Of a DNA stretch of 64,000 nucleotides, positions 10,718-21,118 are shown in pieces. Source of the stretch: Adiantum capillus-veneris (Eukaryota > Streptophyta > Polypodiopsida > Polypodiales > Pteridaceae); assembly GCA_014529385.2 (NCBI GenBank), contig CM043952.1:63166870-63230869 (forward strand), written 5' to 3'. A program made the position numbers and the translations under genes. How positions within the stretch are numbered: position 1 is the stretch's first letter; each line of letters opens with the position of its first letter. The notes under the pieces were generated by a model. It had not been told where the DNA came from and did no database searches. It saw only the letters and a list, made by a program, of their open reading frames with translations.

Positions 10718-12475
10718 TCATCGACAAGAAAATATTACACTAGCCATCACTAACTCTACTTCCGAGAACTTTCTCTCCGCTACCAACTTCACTCGGCTTG
10801 CACAATACACTGGCCTCATATAATGGCTGCCCTTCCCCTTTTTCAATAGCATGGCTCCAATGGCATCATCCCCTACTGATGGATTTACATAAAACACTTT
10901 CTCCCAATCAGGAGCCTGCATGGCTGACAGCCCCCCTAACACCTCTTTCACCTCTTGAAACACTTCTTCACACTTGTCATCCCATTGCAATGGATCATGC
11001 TTTGCCACTTGTTGTAATGGATAAAGAAGTTGCGAAGACAATGGAATAAACTGTGCCATGTACTTCACTTTGTGTATAAAAGTTGCCAATTGCTTCGTAC
11101 TCGTAGGTGATGGAAGAAGAATAATAGACTTAACCTTATCTGGATCAGCTTCAATGCCATTTTCTGACACCATATGGCCCAATAACTTCCCCCTTGGCTG
11201 TGCTAGATGACATTTCTTTGGATTTAATTGTCCTCCACATTCATCATATTGAGCCAATACCATTTGCAGCTTCTCATGGTGTTCAACCCTACTGCTATAA
11301 ACACAGAAGTCATCCATAAAAGCTTTAACACAACTACCAATGAATGGTTCCAACATCCAATTTGCTCTCTCTTGATAGAAGGAAGGTCCATTTGACAACC
11401 CAAATGGCAATACTGTGTAGCAATAGTAGCCCCATGGCGTAATAAAAGTGGTCTTTGTGCTATCTTTAAGAGCAATCTTCAATTGAAAATAGCCTGAAAA
11501 ACCATCACACACACTGTACCTCTCATAACTTGCCACTGAATCCAAGATCTGATCGATGAATGGAAGAGGATATGGGTTCTTCTTAGTGGCTGCGTTTAAG
11601 GGTTTAAAATCTACACAAATTCTCCACTTCCCATCCTTCTTTGGACTGACTACAACTGGACTCACCCATTCTGTGGTCTCCACATGGACTATGAACCCTG
11701 CCTTCAATAACTTGTACACCTCTTCTCGCAAGGCTTCCATTTGCTCTTGACCCATCCTGCTTAGCCTTTGCCGCACTGGCTTAGCACATTCTTTCAGCTC
11801 TATATGCATCTCTTCGCCTTTGAACCCTCTGATCTCTTCATATGAAGTAATGAACAAATCAGGAAAACTAGCCAGCATGTGCAAATAAATATCCTTCTCC
11901 ATAGCTGAGAGGTCTCCACTGATCATTTGTGTCATCAATTCCTGCTTCTTTGACAACTCAACCTTGGTTTGCATCAGCCCTTCAAGCACTTCATAAGGCC
12001 CTTCACTTTCATCTTCAACCTCATTCGCAAATGCAACTAAACCAAACTCCTGGATTTCTTTGTCCATCAAAAGAAATGCAACATCAGCATCCTCATCACT
12101 GCTGGTAGTGCTATCACTGTCCTCATCTATCACCAGGGAAGAGTCTTCATCACTAGACTCATCCTCATCTTCATAAAGCTCCTCTAATCGTTTCCTTGTG
12201 TCCATATTATAAAGCTTCTTAGTACCTGTCTTTCCATAGAGGCTAATCGTACCATGTCGCCAATCTTGAACAGCTCCCACTGCACGTAACCATGGTCTGC
12301 CCAGTATAATAGGATATGCTCCCAACCCTGCTGGCATCACATGAAAATCAACCACTGCCTTTGCATCATATGCCTCCACTTCTAAGCTCTTTACAACACC
12401 CAAGCATTTTACTTTTTGATGGTTTGCCAATCTGATCCGGAAACCTGACACCCCAGCCACTGTGAGACCCATCTT
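10718..12475 (-). CDS. G1 pol, middle part: protease C-terminus, reverse transcriptase, first RNase H
   Basis: A frame of 584 codons from the ATG at 12472. Residues 1-62 finish the retropepsin (YPIILGRPW near 53-61). Residues 100-130 are an acidic Asp/Glu/Ser stretch. RT spans about 225-450: VSPKKDGKWRICVDF at 276-289, catalytic Asp323 in CDGFSGYFQ, PFGLSNGPSFYQ at 356-367 and the FMDD box at 385-388 with both aspartates. RNase H follows at about 515-584, but the expected DAS motif reads NPS at 530-532. The frame is interrupted upstream by a TAG at 12476-12478 (G2 has a Glu codon there) and downstream by a TGA at 10718-10720. Confidence 0.9.
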   Translation of the reverse strand, partial: KMGLTVAGVSGFRIRLANHQKVKCLGVVKSLEVEAYDAKAVVDFHVMPAGLGAYPIILGRPWLRAVGAVQDWRHGTISLYGKTGTKKLYNMDTRKRLEELYEDEDESSDEDSSLVIDEDSDSTTSSDEDADVAFLLMDKEIQEFGLVAFANEVEDESEGPYEVLEGLMQTKVELSKKQELMTQMISGDLSAMEKDIYLHMLASFPDLFITSYEEIRGFKGEEMHIELKECAKPVRQRLSRMGQEQMEALREEVYKLLKAGFIVHVETTEWVSPVVVSPKKDGKWRICVDFKPLNAATKKNPYPLPFIDQILDSVASYERYSVCDGFSGYFQLKIALKDSTKTTFITPWGYYCYTVLPFGLSNGPSFYQERANWMLEPFIGSCVKAFMDDFCVYSSRVEHHEKLQMVLAQYDECGGQLNPKKCHLAQPRGKLLGHMVSENGIEADPDKVKSIILLPSPTSTKQLATFIHKVKYMAQFIPLSSQLLYPLQQVAKHDPLQWDDKCEEVFQEVKEVLGGLSAMQAPDWEKVFYVNPSVGDDAIGAMLLKKGKGSHYMRPVYCASRVKLVAERKFSEVELVMASVIFSCR

Positions 12476-13012
12476 CTAAACGCATGAGTGTGCTATGACG
12501 CATATTTGGGCTCCGCCATCCACATAACCTTGTCCCAAATTTTTCCTTTTATGCCACACATCTACTATTGGACAAATGTCTGGTAGCTCATCCATTGCCA
12601 ACACCTTTACTGAACCTCTCTCTGGCTCTTTCTCCATTGGGTTAACCATCCTCTTCCACTGTCGCTTTAGCTTAGGCACCATCTCTATAAGCTGCCCAAA
12701 AGTAACATCTGCCTTCCTGCTTGTTAGATCCTCCTTTAAGTCATAGCTTAATTGCCCATCCCCTAGTGGAAAATCTGAAACATGAAACTTGCGACGAGCC
12801 CTCCTTTTCCTCTTGGCCTTGACATCCTTGCCTTCATGGCTCTTTCCCTTCTTCTTGCTAGGACCTGGGGCACTTCTTCCTTGTCTTCTGTAGTCCTCTT
12901 CCCAATAGGCATCACTAATGTATCTTCTAGCTTTGATGCCTTCTCCAAGGTGACTACACTTAGCACTTTTGTCTTTCCCTTTTCCTCCTGGGTTAATCCA
13001 CTGGTTCCTTCA
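12476..13012 (-). pseudogene. G1 pol N-terminus including protease active site
   Basis: Translation in the pol frame opens after a TGA at about 13015 and stays open to the TAG at 12476. It reads through basic Lys/Arg-rich sequence, then a segment with DFPLGDGQLSYDL near 12750, then the aspartic protease active site YVDGGAQICVI near 12520. It overlaps the end of gag in another frame for about 250 bases. The same overlap exists in G2. The protease matures Gag and Pol in the particle. The TAG separates the active site from the rest of the protease, so the protein as written would be truncated. Confidence 0.7.
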
Positions 13013-14010
13013 TCTCCCTTAATTTCGATGCCATAATCATTTGACCTAGTTAGCACCTGTCTTGGCAATGGATACATGTCTCCCCCCATCCTTGGTGGCT
13101 TATCACATTGCGGGCTGATGTGACCCAACTCTCCACAATTGTAACATGTGGGCGTCTGCCTCCAAAACCTACCATTGCTTTGTCCAACACCATTCCTAGG
13201 CCTTTCTTCACCTCCTGGCTGATTTGCAAACCTCCCTCAACCTCGATTATTTCCCACTTGACCTAGCATGTTTAGGCTGAGATTCTTCATCAAATCTACC
13301 ACTTGCCTCATGTCTTGCCTTAGCCCATCATCTTGCACCGATGTAGTGACCACTGCTGGCATAACCTGAGTAGTAATAGGAACCACTGGTTCATGATGAA
13401 CCCATGACATGCGACCTTGTAAAGACTCTTTACACTGAAATTTAGACCTCATGGGCAAAGACTCCACCCCTAACTGGCTCATTTTCCTCAACTTCCAGTC
13501 TTTGTTCCTTGCTACCTCTAGTGCATCTTCATATGTCCTAGGCTTCTTTAGCTCCACTCTCCAACGTATATTCTCCCAAAGACCAGCCAAGAACCTGTCC
13601 TTCTTCATCATGTCAGGCGGGGGTACGTGTGGTGCTAAGGCCTTGCAAATCCGCTCCCATGCCAATGAGAACTTACGTATGTACGCATCTACTGGCTCAC
13701 CTTCCTTTTGCACCAAACCTTGTACTTCTTGCCACACTTTGTCAGGATCTTCTATCTTCACAAACTCCACTTCCAACCCATGCCTTAGATTGTCCCAACT
13801 CAATCTTACAGGTGGATCCGCTGCACGCAACTCCTCTTCAAATGTTTTCGACCAGACTCGTGCATCACTCTTCAAACAAATTTGGAGAAGACGTAACATC
13901 TGCGCAGGGTCATGAATGTGGTTGCTAATGCAGGCAACTTCCATCTTTTCCAAAAAATCTTCCACATCTTCATCACTTCTTCCATGAAACTCCGGATAAG
14001 AGAAAGCCAT
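12763..14010 (-). pseudogene. G1 gag with CCHC zinc knuckle, one stop
   Basis: Starts at the ATG at 14010 (MAFSYPEFHGRSDEDVEDF), which is also present at the equivalent place in G2; the frame is open a little further upstream. The retrotransposon gag domain covers roughly residues 5-150 (VRLSWDNLRHGLEVEFVK, GEPVDAYIRKFSLAWE). A zinc knuckle of form CX2CX4HX4C (CYNCGELGHISPQC) lies at about 13095-13140. A TGA at 13237-13239, where G2 has an Arg codon, interrupts the frame upstream of the knuckle. The gag frame ends at 12763, well inside the pol frame. Product would be the particle protein that binds element RNA. Confidence 0.85.
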
Positions 14011-15032
14011 GGCTACCCAACTTACAATGCTTTGAGAACCCCTTTGAACACACGTGCAAGAACCCAAAACTTTTGACTACATAATCCCCAGAAACTTCAA
14101 TGGAGCTCAACTTTAGATAAGGACAAACACATGCACATCAAATGAGTTTTCATAGTTGATCATCGGAATTACAACAGGCAAAGGACATTCCAAGATCTCT
14201 CGTAATCTTCTTGGCCCGAACATAAAGACTATGCGCTGCTGGAAAAAAATCTTCCTGGACACATGAACATTTATCTGGATTCTTTGAGTTAAATGAAAAT
14301 GAGTGAATTGAGGGCCATTTTGATCATCCATTAAAGCCAACCATGCAGCTCCCAAGAAGGCACACTTGACTTATCCTCTGATTTTGCCAGAATTTCGGCA
14401 GCATAACATCATAAATGGCTTAAAAGACCAAAAAACCAACCATCATAACTTGGGAAAATTTCGACAGAGTTTTCCCAGAAGTAGAGCAGTAAGAACCCAA
14501 AATATAGACTGTATGTGTAAGCATAGATTGCCAACAATAAAACTCGAGCATCAAGTAGGAATCACTAGTACATAGCCTATGGCGAGGTCACGAAAAGGTT
14601 GCTCCAGCTACCTGTATCACCGAAAGGATCTCCACATTTGAGAATCCCCCAGCTCAATAAAAACCTCACGCTATCGACCCTCACACGAAGGCTAATGCAA
14701 ATCGCGTATAGTCAAGTCTCAAAAATGACTATCTTCTAGACCAAGTCTCAGAAATGGCTGGGACTGCCAAATACAACCAAGTATGGCTCCACAAATGCGT
14801 ACAATGGCAGTTTCCACAAGTAACGTACAATCCAGCAGACAATGTGCTCAAATAGGCGCCAAGTGATGCATACCCACAACAACTGCAAGTGACATCACTG
14901 CTAGTATATCACTGTACTCCAGCTACCTATACCTGTGTGAATCACCTGTACCTGTACCTGTCCCTGTAACCTGTAACCTGTAGCCCCGAATCTCGAATCT
15001 CGAAGCTCGAAGCAGAAGGTACTCGAAGAAGA
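14011..15032 (-). other. G1 leader between PBS and gag, with short tandem repeats
   Basis: About 1 kb of leader. The PBS-proximal part (14944-15012) consists of two adjoining short-repeat runs: CCTGTA/CCTGTAA units followed by CGAATCT/CGAAGCT units. A counterpart array exists in G2 at 24484-24560 with different copy numbers. The remaining leader is homologous between G1 and G2 and shows no conserved long frame. Confidence 0.75.
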
Positions 15033-15050
15033 TCCTCCATGGGGGCGCCA
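15033..15050 (-). other. G1 primer binding site, TGGCGCCCCC type
   Basis: On the minus strand TGGCGCCCCCATGGAGGA begins six bases inside the 5' LTR end. G2 has TGGTGCCCCCACTGAGGA in the same position, and so does the LTR ending at 50584. The cognate tRNA is not identified here. Confidence 0.7.
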
Positions 15051-15056
15051 AAAGAA

Positions 15057-16201
15057 TGTGAGCAAGATGAAAACACACACAACGTCTCTATAATGACCCG
15101 ACACACACTCTTGGAATGATACACACACACACACATTATGGGGCACCACTCGGCTTACACAACCAGCCTGGCCAAGACAGGAAACACACAGACGGAGTGA
15201 GAAGAGAGAGATTTCCCACTTGCCCACTCAACACTCACACATACACACTCACACACACACTCTCAATTCAGCTCAAAGGAGACAAATTGCTGTTGTTTAG
15301 ACTCAATGAAGCTCAGCCCAGCACCAATGGGGCAAATAGTTTACACAGTATTGAGAAAATACACCAGATACAACCACAAAGTTAACTAGAGGCTTCACTC
15401 ACCGGAGACGATTACACAGAAAAACAGCAGAAAATCTGTGAGGAATTCGGAAAAATGGACAGCACCATTGCGTCCGGAATGCCCAAAAACCCAAGTCTAC
15501 AATGTCAAAGTGCTCAAATCCGACCTCGGATGAGCAGTTTAGGGCCAAAAAATGCTCCAAAAATAGCAAAAACACACTTGCGGCTGTTTCTCCTCTCTTC
15601 TCCATGTTTTTCTGGTCTTCTCTCTGTTTTTTCAGTTCCCACACTTAACTTCTTTAGTTGGGCACCCTTGGCTTTTTAGATGACCTCAAACGGACCCCGA
15701 ACAGGCCAAAAACTGACCTCGTAGTGCATAGTTGTCACCTTTTTGCATCATCTGCACACCTGGCACTCAGCTTTTTTCAATAATGCATCCCGCCACCACG
15801 TGAAGTGGCCCCAAAATATGGTCCTCATGATGACCTTTCTGCATAATTATCACAAGAAAACATCCACGTTGTGCCCGTACTTCTCCACGTGCAAGTATTG
15901 ACCCCATTCGGCCTCTTGACGCCACTAGATGCCATCTAACGCACCTGCTTACCTCATGTCGTCGGCCCGCGGATAGCTTCCTCGAGAAGTTTTACGCGCT
16001 ACCAACTCCTCCTTATTGTAGAAAAAACACACTGGTACTGATAATAGTGAAAATCGCTGCACTATGTACACCCTGTCCTACCTGTACACACGTGGGCCCC
16101 ACGTAACCACCTGGCTATGGAAATTGAATAATCCTTTATTCGATGCACCATGCATGTGTATGTACATATGCGCAATCCCTTGCTCAAAAAAACTCCTGAC
16201 A
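15057..16201 (-). repeat. G1 5' LTR
   Basis: Direct repeat of 7476-8634. In element orientation it begins TGTCAGGAG and ends GCTCACA. It differs from the 3' LTR by about a dozen substitutions by eye and by copy number in CA runs. Confidence 0.93.
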
Positions 16202-16735
16202 CCGTGACATTATTGCCCTCCCAAAAATAGACTTTGAGTCCTGGGTTATTGGTAGGTATGCGTTTCAGAGGTCTGACATCTATCTGGTTGAAGCCTTCTA
16301 ATTCTAACACTGGTGGTTCCTCCTTAGTGGTCATGTTTGCAATCAATGTATTGGCTTCCAAACCCCATTGGTCCACATTGTCGAGATCCCCAATATTCAA
16401 ATATTGCACTCCATTTTGATCCATATAGAAGGTAACCTGTTTGTTAGCTCTAACCTCACCACATACTCTTCATTGGGATCCAGATAAATCTAAGACCCGT
16501 GCTTGTTGGTCCTATGGAAGTAAAAAATGTGTTTGAACTTGAGAGAGGTCCTAGTCCTTGATTGAATAAAAAGGGAAAACATTTCGGAACTTGAGTGAAA
16601 GTAAGTGTCAGACACTTCCTCAACTATAATCCCTAAAAGCCCCACTTGGTTCACGCTCTCCTTAGTATATACTCTACTCTCAGTCTCTCTATTATAGCCT
16701 TGATTTACTATGACACGGCCTAACCTAAGGTACAT
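16202..16735 (-). pseudogene. Unidentified retroelement-like coding remnant
   Basis: Right flank of G1. Minus-strand frames (16202-16424 and 16490-16735) encode protein-like sequence, including MDQNGVQYLNIGDLDN and LDPNEEYVVRLELTN, in more than one frame. No known domain is recognised. Since the left flank of G1 is a minus-strand pol fragment, this could be another part of the same older element, but I could not align it to the G3 copy at 45-53 kb. Confidence 0.35.
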
Positions 16736-17259
16736 AAGATCGATGGAAACAAATACCTAGTCTTAGTATCAATACCAACCCGTTTTAGTCATTGTAAATC
16801 AAATATGGCTGCTTCTCAAGCTAGATCTCGATCACTCTTGTACCAACAAAGATAATGAAGTTAGTCTATTGATCAACAAGTATATACAAGGACCCTTGTT
16901 GAATTTTTTTAGCTTCAATCCTATCAAAGTAGCCAAAGGACCACTATGCAACCTTCAAATACAAAAAGCTTAATTTCAACTAGAAAACATTGTCCAAATG
17001 ACTTCAAACTTGCTAGGCTATCTGTATGAGGTGTCTACCAACCTTGTGAATCAAAAAATATAAAAAATGAGCTCTCTTGATATCATGAGATAATAAGTAC
17101 GCTTATTATCTTACTGAGTCAAAAAGTCATCCTTTTCCACTTTTGTGGAGTTTATTGATATAAGGGGTTATTTATTTCGTGTTTGAAAACTGGTGTGTAA
17201 TCTTGCAATTGAGAGATGTTCTCTTTGAAAGAGGAGAGGGTCTATGGCTCCTAGTCCTA
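16736..17259. other. No feature recognised
   Basis: AT-rich sequence with no supported coding frame, repeat array or LTR boundary. Confidence 0.4.
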
Positions 17260-17783
17260 TTTGCAGTGATCAAGTGAGCTTTGTGTCAGTCACAGAGGAC
17301 TTCAATGACAATGATCTTCATGGTGATGAGAGCGAGAGCACATATATTGGCTTGGGGTCAATGAATGAAGTAGATGCTCAAACAACTAGATAGGAGGTAG
17401 CTTTGGAATTGGTTCCATTTCATATTACCCCTGAAGTTGGGGCCTCTACCGATGATGGGGATGACAATGTTTTGCATATGGATAGAGGAGAGGACATTCT
17501 CAAAACCACGAGTGTTTTTAGTTGTTTTGAGTGTCCTCCAATGCCTTTATGTAGACTTATTCCAAATGCATGGGTACATGGCCTTTATTTGGATAATTCT
17601 AGCTTGAAAGTTGCATTTCCTAGAGAAGGTTATATAAAGGAGAAAGGTGCCTTTATAGTTTCGCTACAAACATGTCAAAAGGAAGAGATATTAGTGACAG
17701 TAATCATTGCTATTTCAAAGTACTTTTGTAAACTTTTAATATTTCTTTTTCTTTCAAGTGCTTATTGGTGTTTTGGGGTCTAG
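17260..17783 (+). pseudogene. Acidic open frame of unknown function
   Basis: A plus-strand frame reads from about 17260 with one TAG near 17392 and continues to 17783. It encodes acidic sequence (VTEDFNDNDLHGDESES, later TDDGDDNVLHMD) followed by a Cys/Pro segment (FECPPMPLCRL) and a hydrophobic tail. I do not recognise the family. It ends just before the S1 LTR and may be a leftover of a retroelement polyprotein. Confidence 0.3.
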
Positions 17784-17810
17784 TTTGTTCGTGAAAATAG
17801 AATGGACTAT

Positions 17811-17963
17811 TGTGTCAGGACACCGGCTAGGCCGGACTAATAAGGTAGGGCTGGGCTAGGCGGTGTGGAACGGGGAGTCCATCTAGGGCAAAGGGCCAAG
17901 GGCATGCCTATATAAGGGTGGCTGGGTGGAGAACTCTCAGGCTCTAGTCACCCCTGTCTTACA
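17811..17963 (+). repeat. S1 5' LTR (about 150 bp)
   Basis: Begins TGTGTCAGG or TGTCAGG and ends TGTCTTACA, directly followed by a PBS. It is GC-rich, contains TATATAAGGG at 17909-17918 and shows loose similarity to the units at 34863-35322 (shared AGGGCCAAG, CTATATA, TTGGGTG-like blocks). Such a short LTR is unusual compared with the others in the window. Confidence 0.6.
17909..17918 (+). promoter_or_regulatory. TATA-box-like element in S1 LTR
   Basis: TATATAAGGG about 55 bases before the LTR end, a position suited to starting transcription inside the LTR. The equivalent block in the 34.9-35.3 kb units reads CCTATATAGGGC. Confidence 0.5.
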
Positions 17964-17964
17964 T

Positions 17965-17976
17965 TGGTATCAAAGC
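17965..17976 (+). other. S1 primer binding site, tRNA-iMet type
   Basis: TGGTATCAAAGC, one mismatch from the common plant TGGTATCAGAGC, immediately after the proposed LTR end. Confidence 0.7.
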
Positions 17977-18728
17977 TAAGTCTATTTTGGGCAAGAGGGC
18001 GTGTAGCTTTTTTGCATGTTCCTCTCTTTGAGGGTGTGAAGAGCCGCTTGCTAAGGGGGACGATGAGGTCCCACTGTGTGAGAAGCGCCGCTTGTGCCGG
18101 GAGGGAGGCGAACTCGACCTTCGGCAAACGTTGCATGGCTTGCCCGATGAATGCACGCTGCCTTGGGGAGCGTTTCACGTCATGGGGGCGACGCCCAGAA
18201 TGCAACAAGCGGGGAGCTCTCTCTCCCTCGCCCTCGCGGCGCTGCCGAGGTCGCCATAGCCTACTCAGGCGTTGTTTTTCACATACAGGCCGCCCAAAGG
18301 CTTTGGCCTTGGGCAATTCATTAAAAAAAAACATCAACATAGGGGACGTGCCCACCCGGGCACACACCCCATACCCAAGCTAGGGTATTCGAGGGGAAGG
18401 CAAGGCCGGAATCCGACATAAGCATAGGCTAGGGGCCATCAAATTCGAGGTAAAATTGTCCGAAGGACAGAAATTGCAGAAGTTGATCGAAATTCAAACT
18501 TGACAGAGTTGAAGTTTCGGAAGACTGTCTATTACAATTTCTTCCTCCGAAAGGATTCAGGCTTCAACAAAGTTTCAAGCAATACAAATTTTTGGTGGCA
18601 TCATTAAGCATAGTTGATTCAACTATAAAGAGCTTGCGGAGTTTCATATACGGCGGACTACCATCGATTTAGACGGAGTAAGCACGGCTACCCTACTTGG
18701 AAAGTGCTCCCAATATCAGATATATTTT
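17977..18728 (+). other. S1 GC-rich leader
   Basis: GC-rich leader. Both strands have frames of about 139 codons (17948-18383), but neither shows domain features, and I treat them as by-products of composition. Confidence 0.5.
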
Positions 18729-20883
18729 TTGAGTACTTCTTTCACCGCACTATGTAACCATGGATTCGGATATCATATGACATTCGATTTTGAGCAAAGT
18801 ACTCATGATCCTACCAATGATGGCACGCAATTGGATCCTCTCAAGGAGAGTGACCGTGACGCTATGGCAGGAGAAGATACTTATGAATTGCTCGATATTC
18901 AAGAATTTCGTGCACTTCAGATATGCATGACTGGCATGGATGAAAATTTTAAAGCTTTAAATGAAAATGTTACTAAACTTTCCACATTAGTAATTCAATT
19001 AATGCATTAGCAGTCTAAGAGTCCTGCTGACACCCACATGCATGAGCACGTTGGCACACAAGGGCAAAGCCCAATTCATGACGTTGCATACTCTCACTGC
19101 CAAAGAGGTGGATGACTTGTTAAAAAACTTTAAACCACCAATCTTTAAGGGCGAAGACCGAGACCGCAATGAGGATGCAGCGAACATCTTTTTTAGCAAA
19201 TGGGATGGAATTCATGCCTTAAGGCGTACTCCAGATGCCGTTAGAGCTCTGCAGACGAGCGTAACTCTGAAAGGCAAGGCCTACAAATGGTGGATGTCTC
19301 TCAAGGAGAAGAACATCATACCACAGAGTTGGGCAGCCTTTGAAGCAATGTTTAACAAGGAATTTTTGCCTACTAATGAGGCTGATCGGAATTGGACGGC
19401 TTGGGACACATGTTCCATACGCCAATATCCATCACTACTTGAATATATCTCTTACTATCGGGACGTTATCCTCAAGTTGGAAGGCTTGGATACCTTTCAA
19501 CAAGTACGAGGATTCATACAAGGTCTGACACCTGAGCTTAAGAAGTATGTCAAGACCCAAGAACCTAAAACACTTGAGGAAGCCATAGTGAAAGCACATA
19601 TTCACGATGACTCTGATGAAAAGAAATTACATAACAGTAATATGCCTGCTAGTATATACGGTAATACACGCACGCAGTATGGGCACAATAAAAGAAAATT
19701 TATAGTTGCTAATTCAGATGCATATAAAAACCCCAAGGGGTCCATAGGTCCTCTTTCTCCTGAGGATTTTGATAAAGCCAAGAAAGGGAGGTTATGTTTT
19801 CAATCTTTAGGAAGAGGTCATAGCAAAAAGGATTGTCCCAAGGGTAAATCTGCTGCTCAAGGGAAGAAGAAAGCAGTGCACACGGTGAAACTACTGCCTC
19901 TCGAGTCTTCCTCAAAATTCTCCACAGTGGAAGTAACACACACTGAGGTGGTGCATGAATGTTGTCTCACAGCTTCCATGTGGCAACAAACCTTTGGACC
20001 ACATGAGTTAGTACGTATGCATGGATACCTACAAAGGCACAAGGTGCGCATCTTGGTAGATGACGGGGCTACTCACAATTTCATCAATTATGGATTGGTG
20101 AAAAAGCTCAAACTGCCTCAAACTCCGAGTACCCACCGCTACAAGGTAGCAATGATGAATGGACATGATAGCGAAGTATGGGATACTCAATGCCGAAATG
20201 TTCCATTAGAGGTACAAGGGTACTCTACTTGTTTGGATTTTCAGGTTATGAACATGGAAAGGGCTGATGTGGTTCTTGGTAGGGAATGTTTGCATAGCCT
20301 AGGACCATCATTGAAGCGTAGCTATGAGCACAACATCTTGATGTTTGAATCCTATGGCGCACATGTGCTGTCGTTAGGAGAAAAGGATATACCTTCATCA
20401 CCACTAATTTGTACCACCGAGCTTATGCAACTCGTTTCTGATATTGAAATAGATCAAATTTTCTTGTGTTACTCACTGTCTCATTTTCTTTCTAACATTG
20501 AGTCAGTTGAACATTCCTCAATGCTGCATGCTTCTCTCTCCTCTATTCCACCAATTGCTAATTCTAAACAAGCAAAAGTTTCTAGTCAATTACAACAGTT
20601 ACTAAAGGAATTCCAAGATGTATTTCCTAATGATTTGCCACCAGGATTACCGTCGACACGATCAGTGCAACATAGCATTGACGTGGCTGCAGGCTGTAAA
20701 CCTGTTAGTAAACTGCCTTATTGTATGAGTTACTCAGAGGGTGCTGAGGTGGAACGTCACCTTGCTGACTACCTTAGCAGAGGGTTTATCCAACCCAGTT
20801 CTTCACCATGGGCTTCACCTATCCCTGCTCTCAAAACTTTGGCTAAGAATTGGCCATGTGGCCAAATTTTAAGCTCATTTTGA
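18729..20883 (+). pseudogene. S1 gag-protease-RT(N-terminus), truncated
   Basis: Gag begins in the frame of 18729-19010 (interrupted by a TAG at 19008) and shifts near 19090 into the frame of 19042-20883, which encodes 613 codons. In that frame: gag domain about residues 25-185 (KAYKWWMSLKEKN); zinc knuckle at 252-265 in which the second Cys is Ser (CFQSLGRGHSKKDC); protease active site at 338-347 (LVDDGATHNF, normally DSGATHNF); start of RT at about 528-600 (FQDVFPNDLPPGLP to SSPWASPI). The RT then stops abruptly at about 20835, where unrelated sequence is joined. The domain style resembles plant chromovirus-type elements. Its missing C-terminal part probably includes the integrase fragment at 34065-34300. 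Confidence 0.8.
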
Positions 20884-21028
20884 AAGTGGGACATGGAAAA
20901 CTCCCAAATTGATTAATATGGTGTTATGCGTCAGTCCCCAATCCTTATAATGGTATCAGAGCTCAAGGGAGGGGGAAGCTATGGAGGAGGGAAGGAGAAG
21001 CATAAGATTCCTTTTCATGGTGATGCTT

Positions 21029-21029
<1 letters not shown>
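20836..21029 (+). other. Junction and second iMet-type PBS of another element
   Basis: From 20836 the S1 reading frame is replaced. At 20951-20962 there is a perfect TGGTATCAGAGC preceded by CAGTCCCCAATCCTTATAA, which resembles the end of the third short LTR unit near 35320. This suggests the 5' end of another retroelement, but its LTR start is not resolved. Confidence 0.5.
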
Positions 21030-21068
<39 letters not shown>

Positions 21069-21118
21069 CCCCCCCCCCCCCCCCCCCCACCACACACACA
21101 CACACACACACACACACA
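21030..21118. repeat. Compound microsatellite (CT)n-C23-(CA)n
   Basis: A CT run (21030-21065), then 23 C, then a CA run to 21118. It lies about 70 bases after the PBS at 20951. Reading frames across it are artefacts. Confidence 0.95.

Larger units (their letters stand above)
7476..16201 (-). mobile_element. G1: near-complete Ty3/gypsy retrotransposon with dual RNase H
   Basis: Complete LTR-to-LTR element on the minus strand, 8726 bp. Order in its own direction: 5' LTR (15057-16201), PBS (15033-15050), leader, gag, pol (protease, RT, RNase H, second RNase H, integrase), PPT (8642-8651), 3' LTR (7476-8634). A second RNase H between the first and the integrase is the arrangement known for the Tat branch of plant gypsy elements; lineage assignment is inference. 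Three in-frame stops (13237, 12476, 10718) break otherwise open frames. The two LTRs differ by roughly a dozen substitutions by eye, so the insertion is young compared with G2. The five bases flanking each end (TCCAT on the left, CCGTG on the right) do not match, so no target-site duplication is seen. Confidence 0.9.

Noticed and set aside
17948..18383. Overlapping 139-codon frames on both strands
   Set aside because: They lie in the GC-rich leader right after an LTR and PBS; open length is explained by composition and there are no motifs.
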